Shown here piece by piece: positions 22,141 to 34,051 of a stretch of 64,000 nucleotides of DNA; position 1 is the stretch's first letter; the number at the start of each line of letters is the position of its first letter. Position numbers and translations under genes: made by a program. Origin of the DNA: Piper betle (taxonomy: Eukaryota > Streptophyta > Magnoliopsida > Piperales > Piperaceae); contig JAURVB010009005.1 in NCBI GenBank assembly GCA_033002965.1, forward strand, positions 1 to 64,000, read 5' to 3'. Below the pieces are notes generated by a model, which saw only the letters and a program-made list of their open reading frames with translations, was not told the origin of the DNA and ran no database searches.

Positions 22141-25100
22141 CATAAGAAAATTTTTGGAAAACTTAGTTCATCTTTGATAATTGAGGGAAGATAATTCTTA
22201 AATTTGGGAGAATGTGAGACCCAAGAGCAGACTAGGATTTAATTAATGAATTTTTTTATTTAATGAATGTAGTTGGACCAAAATATTGTTTATTGGGTTG
22301 AATTCAAAATTTTAAATTCAAGCTTTGGTGCACATTAATTTAAGTTTATGTTAAATAAATTTTCCTACAAAAAACGGTGACAATCACCCTCTCTCTCCCT
22401 CTCACTTCGTTCTCTCACTCTTGTCCTCGTTTTCTATGGCAACTCTTTCTCTCCTCTATTCCTTGTTGACCGCTACGGTTTGAGTAATTTCTTATTTTTC
22501 CATCATTAATTTCTGTTTTATTCATTGTATATATAGATTTTTATTGATTAGAATATCATACATGCATGAATTACAATTGTCGTAGATGAGATTTCATTTG
22601 TGGAGATCATGGAATAAAGTTTTTCGGGAATATATGATTAGATTTGATGGAGAATAATTGTTTGGTAAAGAATTAAATTATAATTTAATTTATAGAAAAT
22701 TCTCATAAAATGTAAGCATCATTTAATTTCTGGAATTTATATGATGTATAAATATATTTATGCATGATATAATCATTAAACAACTTTAAGAACAATAATT
22801 AGTTGATTTAATTGAGTTATATCAACTTTGGTGTATGATTACAATTTTTTATTTGTAAATTCCTCAAAATTTATACTTTATTAGTAGATTAGTTAAAAAT
22901 AGTCAATTTGATGAAAATCTATCTTGGGTCTGCCAAAAATCATCATATGAACTTGATGGCATGAAAAGAATCAAACTTAATTGATAAATGCATGAAAGAA
23001 TCTGAAATTCGTGAAAATATGGGAAGTGTAAAAACTACTAGAGCGTCTGAACCACAAGAAACAAAGTGTCTGAACCTTCAATCACTTCTTTAGTACATTG
23101 CTAGGAAATAGAGCATCTAAACATTCACCTACTTTTATAATGCATCTGAACACTCGAAAATAGAGCGTATGAACGTCCGAGTAGTTTTCAATGTTTCTTA
23201 ATTAACGTATTAAATAACTATTTAATGATGTTTAATTTTTTATTATGACTGTTTGATATTGTTAATGTGTTGATATGTGATATATGACATTTTGTGTACA
23301 CGAGCTCAAGATGGAGATTTGTAATTGTTTTAAAAGCTTTGATTGAGTATGCATGCATGACTTTTCATAATTTCCGTATTCAATATGCAGTTGTGTGAGT
23401 AATATGTATCAATTGGTGTCATTTAGGTGTTGTTGTAAGCTAGTCAAGGGGAAGATAATACCTGAGGATTGAGGTACGTATAACCTGTATGAAGTTAGAT
23501 TAATAGTAATTGTCATTGATTAGTTAGGCGAAGGGTGTAGTGACAGCATTGGCGTTAGAAGTGATTCATTGGACTTCATCGACCTAATCAAAATATATGG
23601 CCATGATGTAAAGCTGATCACGCCGTAGTGTAAGGCTTACTACAAAGCATAAAAGGTCTCGAGGTCTAAGGGATAAGGAGTACCCCAGTACATACTCTAA
23701 GACCGGAGTTTGGATGAGGATATAAGTCTACCGCCTCTTTTAGGAAAGCGCAGTGTTTATGATCATATATCATAAAATATTTTCTAGTAAATGTACACTC
23801 TGCTAATAACATAAACCCATATATTTGATTGTGTTGTTTAAATTATTCCTTTTGGTTATACTGACTTAATGATTTTATCAGTAATGTTGAGTTGCCTCCG
23901 TTGCTATGAAGCTTGGAACGAGAGCCTTGGTGGGCAAAAAGGAGCTCTAGTGGAGGACTATTTGTTATCTTTATTAGTGAACTTTTTCTTATTAATTGAA
24001 TATATATACATATATATTTGACTTGAGATATTATATTGCATGGCAGTAAAACATGGTTCAGTTTATGGTTACAATAATTATTATCTGGTGTGCTATTAGT
24101 TGAACTATATATTGTACTTGCTAATAATTTTTGTTGTTGCCTTATAAATAATTATTTTTTTCAATGTGCATGTTATATAAGTTATTTAATACTTTTAATA
24201 ATCCTCATTTGTTCTCTTGTGGGGGTTTGGGTTTATATGTTACGTAACCCCTATTTCGTATTAGGTTTTTGGGGCAGGGTGTTGTACTCATTATCTGCGT
24301 TCAACGAAAAGACACCTTCCTAGCACCCTTGCACTAGCACTTTGCAGATTTAGGTCCAACTAGCTCAAGAAATACCCTAGCCAATGCATCCCTTTCCCAA
24401 GTTGACTCAAGCCCAAATACTTATAGTTTAGACCTAACATTTTACAAGATTGAAGCGGCCAGTGTTGTCCAACTCTTCATCTTTACCCATGTTCATTTGA
24501 AGTCTTAAGCATATAAATGTTCCTTAGGAAAATTTGTGCGTGGCCTAGGAACAATGTTCCTAGAACCATAACCTAACCTCAGTGGGCCTAGTTTACCATG
24601 TTGGCCTATAGGTTAGCACTTGATAATTTTTGTGTCGAACTCTTAGACTGCCAAGTTGTAGTATTCCAAACTTCATCCCATTTGGATATTGTTTAGACCA
24701 TCAAAAAAATCGTCTAGTTAAGCCTATTCAATTAAACCCTAATTGTGAGATTTTTCCATTAAGGGTACTTACAACCTTAAACCTTAATTAAGTTATTTAA
24801 TGAGGTTTAACAAGTCATAAATTCAGATAATTAAGTTAATTAAGTATTTCTACGTCGTGCATGTTGAGGTTTTGTCTCGTTTTGCATGCCTATGTGATCT
24901 GATTATGATTTGGGTTTCAACTTTTGTTAAGATATGAGTGGTGAGCTTGCCGATTTAAGATACAGAGCTCAGCCCATCTAGGACTTTACCTCTTTTACAT
25001 CATCTCTGCTCGATTCCTTAAGCGTCTAGATTTAATCACATTTTAGACTTTAGAAGACATCTGCTGCATTTTATTAAATCCCTCCGATGTCGGGCTATCT

Positions 25101-25294
25101 AACCGAATTTTTTGCAAATTGAATAAAACTTCAAGACAGAGAACCCTTCATAATTTTTGAAAGGTGAGCTCCAGAAACACTAACATACAAGTCCTCATCC
25201 TTTACAATCAAGAGATAAATGTATGGGTAATATAAATTGTACTAGTACTCCTTTAAATCTTATAAAGTGTCTGTCTTGAGCTGTTTATATAATC

Positions 25295-25570
25295 TTCAAA
25301 ATGTTGCTATACTAATGGAAGCTACCGAGAATATTGACAATGAATTTGCCACTGGAAAGTGGCCTAATCAATCCCAGTAAGGCTGTGGAACCCGGACTGA
25401 TATATGAAATCACAACTAGCGATTACATTAGAATGTTATGCAGTGATGGTTAAAAAGCCAAGGAATAGAAGCTTATAAGTAACAATGAATGGTCAAGGCA
25501 ATTGTTTTGAGAAATCCGGAGTTAGATTATAATATGAAATGTACTGTGCTGTGGTAGCAAAGCTCAATTT
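25295..25570 (+). pseudogene. Subtilisin-like protease relic, C-terminal part
   Basis: Allowing one extra base near 25360, the plus strand reads [19 protein letters not shown] then [17 protein letters not shown]. This matches the region after the catalytic Ser in plant subtilases (G-SGHINP-KA--PGL-Y). The following 120 bases still resemble the next segment but with stops. The catalytic Ser region itself is absent: LTR A sequence abuts at about 25268. It is a decayed gene end. Confidence 0.75.
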
Positions 25571-26034
25571 CCTACCGGAATCTGTATATATTGGTTCAAA
25601 CATCTGTACAAGTTACAAGATATATAACATAGAAGAAGACTTCTGTGATTGAGCCCTAAGATGCAAAAAAATAATAAAAGATTTTCTTTAGCAAATTTAG
25701 AAGAGAATAGGCTTTAAAAAAATTTAGAAGAGAATAGCAATTAATCAGTATGTACCCATATGCATGTAGCCCAAAATTAAAACAAAACCGGTTTTGACTT
25801 GTGAGCCACTGAATAGGGATTTTGGTTGCATTGGCCTCTACTTGCGTTACATTTGCCCTTGACTCATTGTAACCAGTGAATGACTGCATGCACTACACAC
25901 AAGAAAACAAAGCCATAATCTTCAATGATATGTAATTACAAGTGCATACATGAATGATGAAAGTCATGAGATTTCTTGTTTATAAAATCGTTGAGGATAA
26001 AAGCAAATTTCACTTCTATGACCAAAGAAAAAAG
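25571..26034. other. Spacer between the two subtilase relics
   Basis: AT-rich sequence. A 77-codon minus-strand open frame here shows no recognisable motif. I see nothing else. Confidence 0.4.
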
Positions 26035-27190
26035 TGGACATCTTTTCTCGCCTTCTTCTCCTTCTAACCACTGAATCTCTTCTTTCGTCTAACCTCGCCT
26101 GTGTAAACCAAGAAGAGAAGGCGATTAGCATCTCTCCATGTTCCCATCACCTAGAGTTAGCACTTCAATAATCTGGATTTTTTTATTACATTCGTTGAAT
26201 CATCTCTACAAATTGTGTTATTGTTCATTGCCTTTGCAGGTATACATACATGGGGGCAATCCCTAACAATGGGAATAAGATGTCTCTTGCCTTTGCTAAA
26301 ATCGATCTCCTAAGTTGTGCTCTTGAGAATGTGTAACTATTTAACATTGCAAGAACTTCAATGCATTCGATGCTATTATATATCCACAAATGCATTCTAT
26401 GTTAGACCGTTTATTTTATACTTTGAAGCTGAAATAAATTCTTGGAATAATAACGATTTATCTCATATAATATTGTGAAATTATATTTTAATTCTCCATG
26501 TTCGAGAATAATTCGTAGCTTTGGAAGGAGCTTCAAGGAATTTGTTGCCAAGCTAACCAAGTCGGAGATCATCAAACTATCTGATGGTGTTTGCAATACC
26601 GACAACAATAGGTTGATCAACCTGCACGCATAATTCAACACTTTGAAGAACACTAAAATTTATAATTGCAGGAAAGAATGGCGTGCTATCAGTGTTTCCA
26701 GACAAGATTTATTCAACACAGACACTTCTGTCATGGGATTTCATGGGTCTAAACATCAACACTCCAATAAATATGAAACTGGAAGGAGATGTGATCATGG
26801 GAATAATTGATACACACATTTGGCCCGAGGGTGCACCTCCTAAGAAGGGGAAGGGAACTTTATTTTTAAGTACATTTATAATTGAATTGAAATCTATAAT
26901 ATAAATGCAGTAATATCATTGGGTTGCGGCATGCTTCTATACCTCTGATCTAGTCGATATTCGGCCAGCTCGTGATAGAACAGTTGCAGAAGCACTAACG
27001 AACAATGCTAGCCTCAACCACTTGGGAGACGGCACGGCTAGAGGAGTGCGATCGGCAAGATGAAAACTCGTCGCATTTGAGGACGCGATCGCCGGAATGT
27101 CGACATGATCATATCGATTTGGATAGGAAGTTTATATCCCGAGAAGTACATGGATGACACCATAGCCATCGGATCGCTTATACAAGTAAA
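26035..27190 (+). pseudogene. Subtilisin-like protease (cucumisin/SBT type) relic, N-terminal half
   Basis: Exon-like blocks follow the order of a plant subtilase. A hydrophobic leader SRLLLLLTTESLLSSNLA (about 26045..26110) lacks an in-frame start. A block at 26241..26336 reads VYI then YMGAIPNNGNKMSLAFAK (start of the I9 prodomain) after a TTTGCAG acceptor. A block at about 26500..26597 reads SFKEFVAKLTKSEIIKLSDG. A block at 26673..26870 reads GKNGVLSVFPDKIYSTQ, SWDFMGL, then MGIIDTHIWPEG, the catalytic Asp motif with His in place of the usual Gly. From about 26900 to 27190 ASLNHLGDGTARGVRSAR and FEDAIAG appear with stops between them. The catalytic His and Ser segments are missing. Subtilases are secreted serine proteases; this one cannot be functional. 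Confidence 0.82.
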
Positions 27191-27464
27191 CCAAGCTTTA
27201 TGCACTTGTATTTGTTATTGAAAAGGTGCTGCTTGGATGTGGACTAACGTAATCGAGGATTTATCTGATTAATTACAAATGTCAAAGTTTTGATGACCAA
27301 GCTTTGGACCAGTAAACAATGTTTTGGGAAGTTTATTATATATAATTATTATAATTAAAGTTTAACTTAAATTCCTCATTTTTTGACGGGGGATTTCCAT
27401 TAACCCATTCAAAACCGAAAAGCAGCCTCAACCTCCATAAAGTGCATTATATTTCTAACTACTA

Positions 27465-27805
27465 GGTCCGTGGGAGGATGATAAGATGTTTTTAGGACGA
27501 AATTTTTTAAGATTGATAGATTATGATATCCTAAAAAATTAGTCCTATAATTAGTACTTATTAGGGTAGGATATAGTGTATTAACATTGATGGTCTAGAG
27601 ATCTTTAAATTAGATTAACTATTTCAAATAGATGACTGAGGCCCAACAATTTATAATAGAGCTATTACATAGTCTCAAATCCAATACATAACGAGATAAG
27701 ATCTAATATATTAGTGGAGAGATGTGATTATTATCTCCAACTTTGGTTAACATACTCTTTTAGAAAAATGACTTAGACCCATTAATTTATAATTGGGTCA
27801 AGTCG
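27465..27805 (+). mobile_element. Degenerate TRIM-family LTR pair
   Basis: Two diverged LTR-like stretches contain 'GATATCCTAAAAAATTAG', 'TTATTAGGGTAGGATATAGTG', then 'AAGATCTAATATATTAGTGG' and 'GACTTAGACCCATTAATTTAT'. They match the TRIM at 12626, and a GGACGAAATTTTTTAAG tract precedes them. No duplication of the target site is clear. Confidence 0.5.
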
Positions 27806-28590
27806 TTATAATAACAATAGTAATTTAGATTAAAAATATTTAAATAAAAAAATAAATATTTTTATGGGTTTGTAACATATTCAGTGGGGCCAAACGCGTA
27901 ACCGATATGATGCAGAGACTATAACAGAGAACTAAACCATGATAAATTAGGGTATTTATGTATGTAAATACATTTAAAAGAACAGAATTACAACCAAGGG
28001 TACGATTGATGTATAAGTTTTTCTACTTGTAAGAATTAAAGGATTTTTAATGATGAAGGTATGCATGACCTTGTATGTTTGCCTTTAATGCTTGCATTAC
28101 CACCTTTAATGTTTTCCATCACTGATGAGAGGAGGCCCAAGCCTCATAAAACATGCTAGTCCTTGTATAAGAATGACCCAACTAAGGATCTTCCCAGAAT
28201 GTACCAAGAGACAAAGAAAATAAAAGGAAAAAACGAAAACTTAGTACATGCAGTAGCTTGATTGTTTTCAATGGAATCAATTGGTTAGTTATTTAAAAAA
28301 CAGCCACCGATATTTTGGAATCCTAATTAAACGAAACACCCAACATGAACCAAAAGCACATAAATATCCTTTTTTCTTGTTGTGAGGGTTTGTCTACATA
28401 AAAGCTCCCAAAAGTAACAACTCCACCGTCATATTAAGGAATAAGAACAATATTAAGGATGAGCCGAAATTGCATTTTAAGACAATTGTGGAAAATATGT
28501 CTAGTAAGGTATGATATGCAGTATATATATATATAACTTTCCTATCCGAACAATACATTTCTGCATGATAAGCAGCTTAAGAGAACAGTT
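27806..28590. other. AT-rich region downstream of the FAR gene
   Basis: No gene or repeat recognised. It should hold the FAR 3' untranslated region next to 28590, but I could not place a poly(A) signal with confidence. Confidence 0.4.
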
Positions 28591-31500
28591 TTATGGTTTA
28601 GTTGCATGGAGCTTAAAAGGAATGGGAGTGGAGCCTCTACCCATCATCACATATGTCTTGAGCCCTGGAACATGGATGTTCATATAATAGTCCATCCAAT
28701 TTATGTTCTTGACGTCAAAATCAAATACCTCTCTCTCTTCTTTTGATAATGCATTCAGAAGGTTTACAGTGTTTGTATCATCAAACCTGCGGCAATTCCA
28801 TGCAAAAAATAAAAAATATCATGGCATAATAATAATATTATAAGCTGCTTTGCACACTACTATAACAAACATTAAAAATAGCATGGCAAAGTGACTATAC
28901 AGACCTTGCCTACTGATTACTATCTAAGAATAATCAATGGGTAGATCTTTTATGTGTCTTACGTTACTGTATTTCGCTTCATTTCTTACCATGCATAGAC
29001 AATGCGATGCCCCTGCTCTGATGGTCCATCAGTATTAACCAAATCTATAAATAGTCCCAAACTTTAAAATATTTACAAATCCCACCTTAAGAAAATAATT
29101 TATTCGCGGACAGATAATCATATATATGTATATGTCATAGGTATAGCGTATCAATCAACCATCTAACAACCCTTTTATTTTTAGGGAGCATATGTCAAAG
29201 ATGACGGGTCGTTGGAGGATGATTTAATAGCACTACAAAGAATAGTTTTTCTCACCACTTTATAAAAATGGTCAGCTCGGATGGGGGGAGAGATTTTCTT
29301 AAGCCGGGTGGATTAACATATACCTTAAATTAGCCTTTCATCTAATACCTATTAGGGTATGATTTGATTTATAAACGGGGATAGTATATAGATCTTTAAC
29401 TTTGGTTAATTATTTTGAATATATTACTTAGGCTCATCAAAATTTAATGGGCTTAAGTCACGTCTTCACTAGTTGGCAAAGTAGATATTTTACTAAATAT
29501 AGTTTTAAATAATGTAGCCTTTATCATTAATGGATTGATAACTAGAACAAGGTCTATTTTGTTCAACTATGTTGAACTGGGTTCAACCATGTTTCAAAAT
29601 TATTAATGAAATGTTTTATAGAGATTAAAAATATATTTAATTCGTCATATCATGATTTTTAGTAAAAAAAACTTATAATAACTTGACCCAAAAGAAAGAA
29701 ATTGCGAGGATGAAATTTCTTAAATATAAGTAAAATGTAAGATCTCTAAAATTAACCTCATATCTAATACCTATTGTGATAAGATTCAATGTATATTAAT
29801 TATGTTAAATTTTTTAAAGGGATGAATTTGGCTTGGCAATTTATACTTTAGCAGGGTTATTATAATGGCCAAAATTGAGATTATTTTTCTCCTAGGCCAC
29901 TTGTATAAGACGTGGATTTTTTTCTACTAGGGTTACCACAAGCGTGAGCTGCAAAACATAGAAAGCATTAGTTCGTGCACACATTGAGTCTGGATATGAA
30001 ATGTAAATCTTACCATGCTTTAAAAAATGTATATGGTTCGTATATCTTTCCCAAGTGATGGAGTTGCTCCATGGCTTTCTTTTGTATCCGGGAATTGTGC
30101 ACATGAGAGGCAAGTGACATCGCTTGTGTGGAGTACTCTTCCATTGAGTTAAGGACAACAGAACTCTTGACATGGATTGGGTGCCCATGCCGATCCATCA
30201 AGGGATTTAAGTTGAAATGCTGGTAAACATACTCGAACAGTTCAGAGAGCCGTATGGGATTGCGGTTGGAAGAAGTGACATGGTACACTTCCAACTTTGG
30301 CTTTCTTTCTCCAGTACCATGTTTTGCCATGGCAGCCAGTGTTGCATTCACCACCATATCCACAGGGACCTAAATATTGTCAAATAATAATTAACATGCA
30401 TGTATCATGTTCATCAATAACTTTGAATTGATATGTGCGTATAAATTATTAACTATTCTATTTTCCTATTTTTCTAATGAATTTACGAGGAAAATGGTAT
30501 TTAATCTTGTTATACTACTATTAAGGTTGAGGGGTCTTTCGGGTCTTACTGCAATAGGTATTGGTTGTGAGATAATTTGGAAGGATCTCACAAACTATGA
30601 TGGCTCATCAAAAAGGAGTTGTGTTGCTGTAAGTTGGACCATTTTTTTGAGCTAGTAACTTGCAACTTATAAATGATCCGATTCGGTAGATAAAAAGGAT
30701 TACATTAAAAAATATTGTGCTTGTTATTACAATATGGCAAATGCCAGTAACTACCCCACAATTTAAAATTCAAATAACTAAATCCTAACCTCATGGAGGA
30801 CGATCAATAAGATTATTAATTAATCTTATTAATGAAAATTAAGCTCCTTATGTCTAGTTCATAGAAGTTGAAAGGTGTAGTTTCTGAAGAGCTACATAGT
30901 GTCCTAATAGAAGTAGTTCTAAGTTATTCTCTAAACCATTGAAGAGAAAGGTATTGTAACACCCAAAATATAGTTCACCTAAGAACCAGATCAGAACTAT
31001 TACAATAGAGTCGGGTCTCGTCTAAATTAATTAATCTGAAAGACTCAAACGAGAAACAGACTAAAATAACCCTCTTGGCATCTTGAGAACGGAAGACACC
31101 ATTAATGCGCAGCCAACACTGAACAAGAAAAGGATGAATAGATGCATGCAACAACCTAATAAGAAGCTACGTGTAATGACATGGCATGAGAACACTTGAC
31201 AGGCAATAGTAGCCAAAATATAAATAGATGACACAAGGGAATAAATACAATAAAGTAACTAGTAAAGCTAAAATTTGAATGCCATATCGAGAGGCCTAAC
31301 ATCATGTCTAATCTATTGATACATAAATGAGTGAGGGCATAAATCATAATGCATCAAATAAATTTATGAACACGCATCAAACACAAACAAAAGTATGAAA
31401 GAAAACAACAGCATGCTGAGCACAAATGTATGTAGCAACTATCTATCCTTTTACCAAAGTTGACCCAACACACAGGAAGACAAGACCTCATATATAATAT

Positions 31501-34001
31501 AAAAATTGTCAGTAACAATTGTCACTAGCCCAAAAAATAACTAAAATAAACTGGCAAGTGGAATCTGACTTCTACAAGGAAAGAAAACCAATAGATAATC
31601 TTTATGGAAACACTCAAAGGGCATCTAATAAGGAGCCATCAAGTTGTAGACTACATCCTGAACTGATTATGCTACTCTCGAAAAATGCCTATCTTGGAAA
31701 TAACTGGTCCCACTCTCAGTAAAAGGCACATATCCTTGCCCTCTCCAAACGTCCATATAACTCCTAGCTCAGATCACAAAGGCTGAAAACTTTCAGGCAG
31801 TTGCCTTTAGTACCCTCTCATAATACATGTTTAGACATGCATTGTACACAACAATACCTATTTACTCCACGCCTCTTCTAGTTATAAGGAAGCTCAAGAC
31901 GTTGAGTTGTCTTGATCCCTTGGGAATAGAACAACCCTTTCACTAATCCAGAGCCTACTATGACCTGTGTAAGCGCCCACTCACATTATATGTAAGGTCA
32001 AGTCCACCTACATTCAGCTCACTAAAAATTCGATAATAACTATATATAAGGCTAGGAAGTGGATCATATAAGTAGGCCCAAATGTAAAGTGAGATGAAGG
32101 TAAGTTCAAAAACAACACTATGGATCTCATCCTTGAAGGTTATTAGTTACGAAAGTAAAATACATATAGATGGCCTGTGTTAAGTGAGGCCCGATAAAAT
32201 AACCACTTAACATGTCCTACGATCTGAAAATCAAATCCACAATACAATAGAGCGATAAAATTGAGAAAAGTCCTAACGAACTCGAGGTTAAAGCTCCAAG
32301 TATAACAACAAGCTTGGACTCCAAAATCTACATCAAAACCCACTTTCAACAAAAGACTTACAACTCTCTATGACACATGGTTGTGGTGTGTGCTCACATT
32401 AACAAGGACATCTTAAGAAATAGGCAACGCAAAATAGATCCACAAATAAACACTCAGCACACACACAAATAATTAAAAAATGAATATTTAAAAACAAGCC
32501 AAATAAGCAAAAGCACAATAAATAAAATAACAAGTATATTAGTAAACAAATTAATAGGTAAATAAATTGTGGATAATAATTAAATCAACAATTAGTTAAT
32601 TAATAATTAAATGAATAAAGTCATTTATCAATAGATGAATAGTAATAAATAAATGATACATTAATCAAGAAATAATAATAATATAAATAATCTTATGTAA
32701 GTTTGTAACTAAACGCGAATAATCATTAGCACAGACATGAGTAGGTATTTACTAAATAAATGAATGAATAATTAAATACATAAATAATCACACAAATATG
32801 TAAAGAAATGAATAAATAATTAATAAAATTAAGCATGAATAATAATAGTATAAGCACCAAATACATGAATATATGACTAAACACCACTAAATAATAACAA
32901 CGGCAAGCAAATAAACAATAAATAAATAAATAAATAAAAGATAAACATGAACAATAATAATATTAATAGATAAATACATCATCAATAATAATAAATAATC
33001 ATAGAAGCATTCATCATGTAAGGAAATTATTTAAATAACAATATATAAATAATAATGAATAATTGAATAAGCAAATAAACAAATAAATAGTAAATAAAGA
33101 AAATACTCATAACACCAAAATGTACCAAATTGTGTGAATATGCATCTGAACTAATGTACAGAGTCTTGGATTAACGAAAATAGTTGAAAAACAGACAAAA
33201 AATGGGAGAAAAACGATTAAAAAAGGCAACGAAGTGGCGAGTCAAACTAAGTCAACTTGGTCTGGTCAGATGGTTTGGTTGGCTGGGACACGGGCAAGCA
33301 GACACGAGCCTGGCCAGCAAACAGGATACTCGGGCAGGGCAAACACAGACACGGGCAAATAGACACGACGGGGTCACCAGTGCCCATTGCCGTAAAATGA
33401 TAACAACAGGGAGCCAAGGTTTGCCGCTGGTCCCTATCGACGGAGGAGGTCAAGGTAGTGGTGATGGCGGTGGTGGTGCTCAATGGGGTCCATTCGCCAG
33501 CTAGCCAAAAAATGGCTGAAAAGTGGGAGTATTGCCGCGAGAAAAGGTAGAGTCACTAGCGGTGAACATGACCACGGATAGGGTCAAGGTTGGTCTAAAA
33601 AATGTCATCCATGAGGAGAGGAGTCGATCTGGGCACTCAGCCTCACCAAAGAGGGCTCTCTAATGCCAAAAAATGGCTTGAACATCAGTGACAATGGTGA
33701 GAAATGGCAAACAAATCCACTCTTCTAAGTGCCAAAAGCAGCAGCGCCAGAGCCGGTGGTGGGTCCTTATAGTCGGCCCCGAGGTGTTCATGATGGTGGT
33801 ACTCCTGTAGCTAGAGGTTGGCCAATGACTCAGCTGTGGCGGCGGTAATAAGGTTAGGAAAACTCTAAAATGTGGGAGAAAATCCTAGATAATGGGAGGG
33901 CAATGCTAAGACTGACATGGTCAAACCAGATCATGCCACATGGCACATTCTGAATGCCCGACAAGTCATGGGCCTACTGTGGTCCACCTAGGGTATATAC
34001 A

Positions 34002-34051
<50 letters not shown>

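Larger units (their letters stand above)
18951..24286 (+). mobile_element. Gag-only, non-autonomous LTR retrotransposon ('B') nested in LTR A
   Basis: The 5' LTR is 18951..21128 (TGTAAGACTGG...GGTCTTACA). The 3' LTR is 22213..24286 (TGTGAGACCCAAG...GGTGTTGTA). The two run in parallel throughout but with many differences, so the insertion is old. The primer binding site TTGGTATCAAAGCC starts at 21130, two bases after the 5' LTR. The polypurine tract AATTTGGGAGAA ends at 22212. Only 1.08 kb lies between the LTRs and it holds gag remnants but no pol. The flanks TGCAT and CTCAT share only three bases, so a target-site duplication is not secure. The break in LTR A on both sides supports the boundaries. 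Confidence 0.85.
18588..25268 (+). mobile_element. 3' LTR A of the chromovirus, in two pieces (18588..18950 and 24287..25268)
   Basis: The LTR starts TGTAAAGCCCAGATTG and runs through the CATTTGCTTGTCATGTGT and TTAGGGTGTGAACCCTAA landmarks. It is cut at 18950 by the gag-only element. It resumes at 24287 with TAGCACCCTTGCACTAGCACTTTGCAGATTTAG and continues through ATTAAGTTAATTAAG and GTGAGCTTGCCGATTTA. It stops near 25268, where protease-gene sequence begins, so its 3' part is missing. Orientation and position after pol and a polypurine tract make it the 3' LTR of the same element. Confidence 0.75.

Noticed and set aside
33184..33504. 106-codon frame in FAR intron 7
   Set aside because: Inside the GC-richer block of an inverted LTR; no domain.
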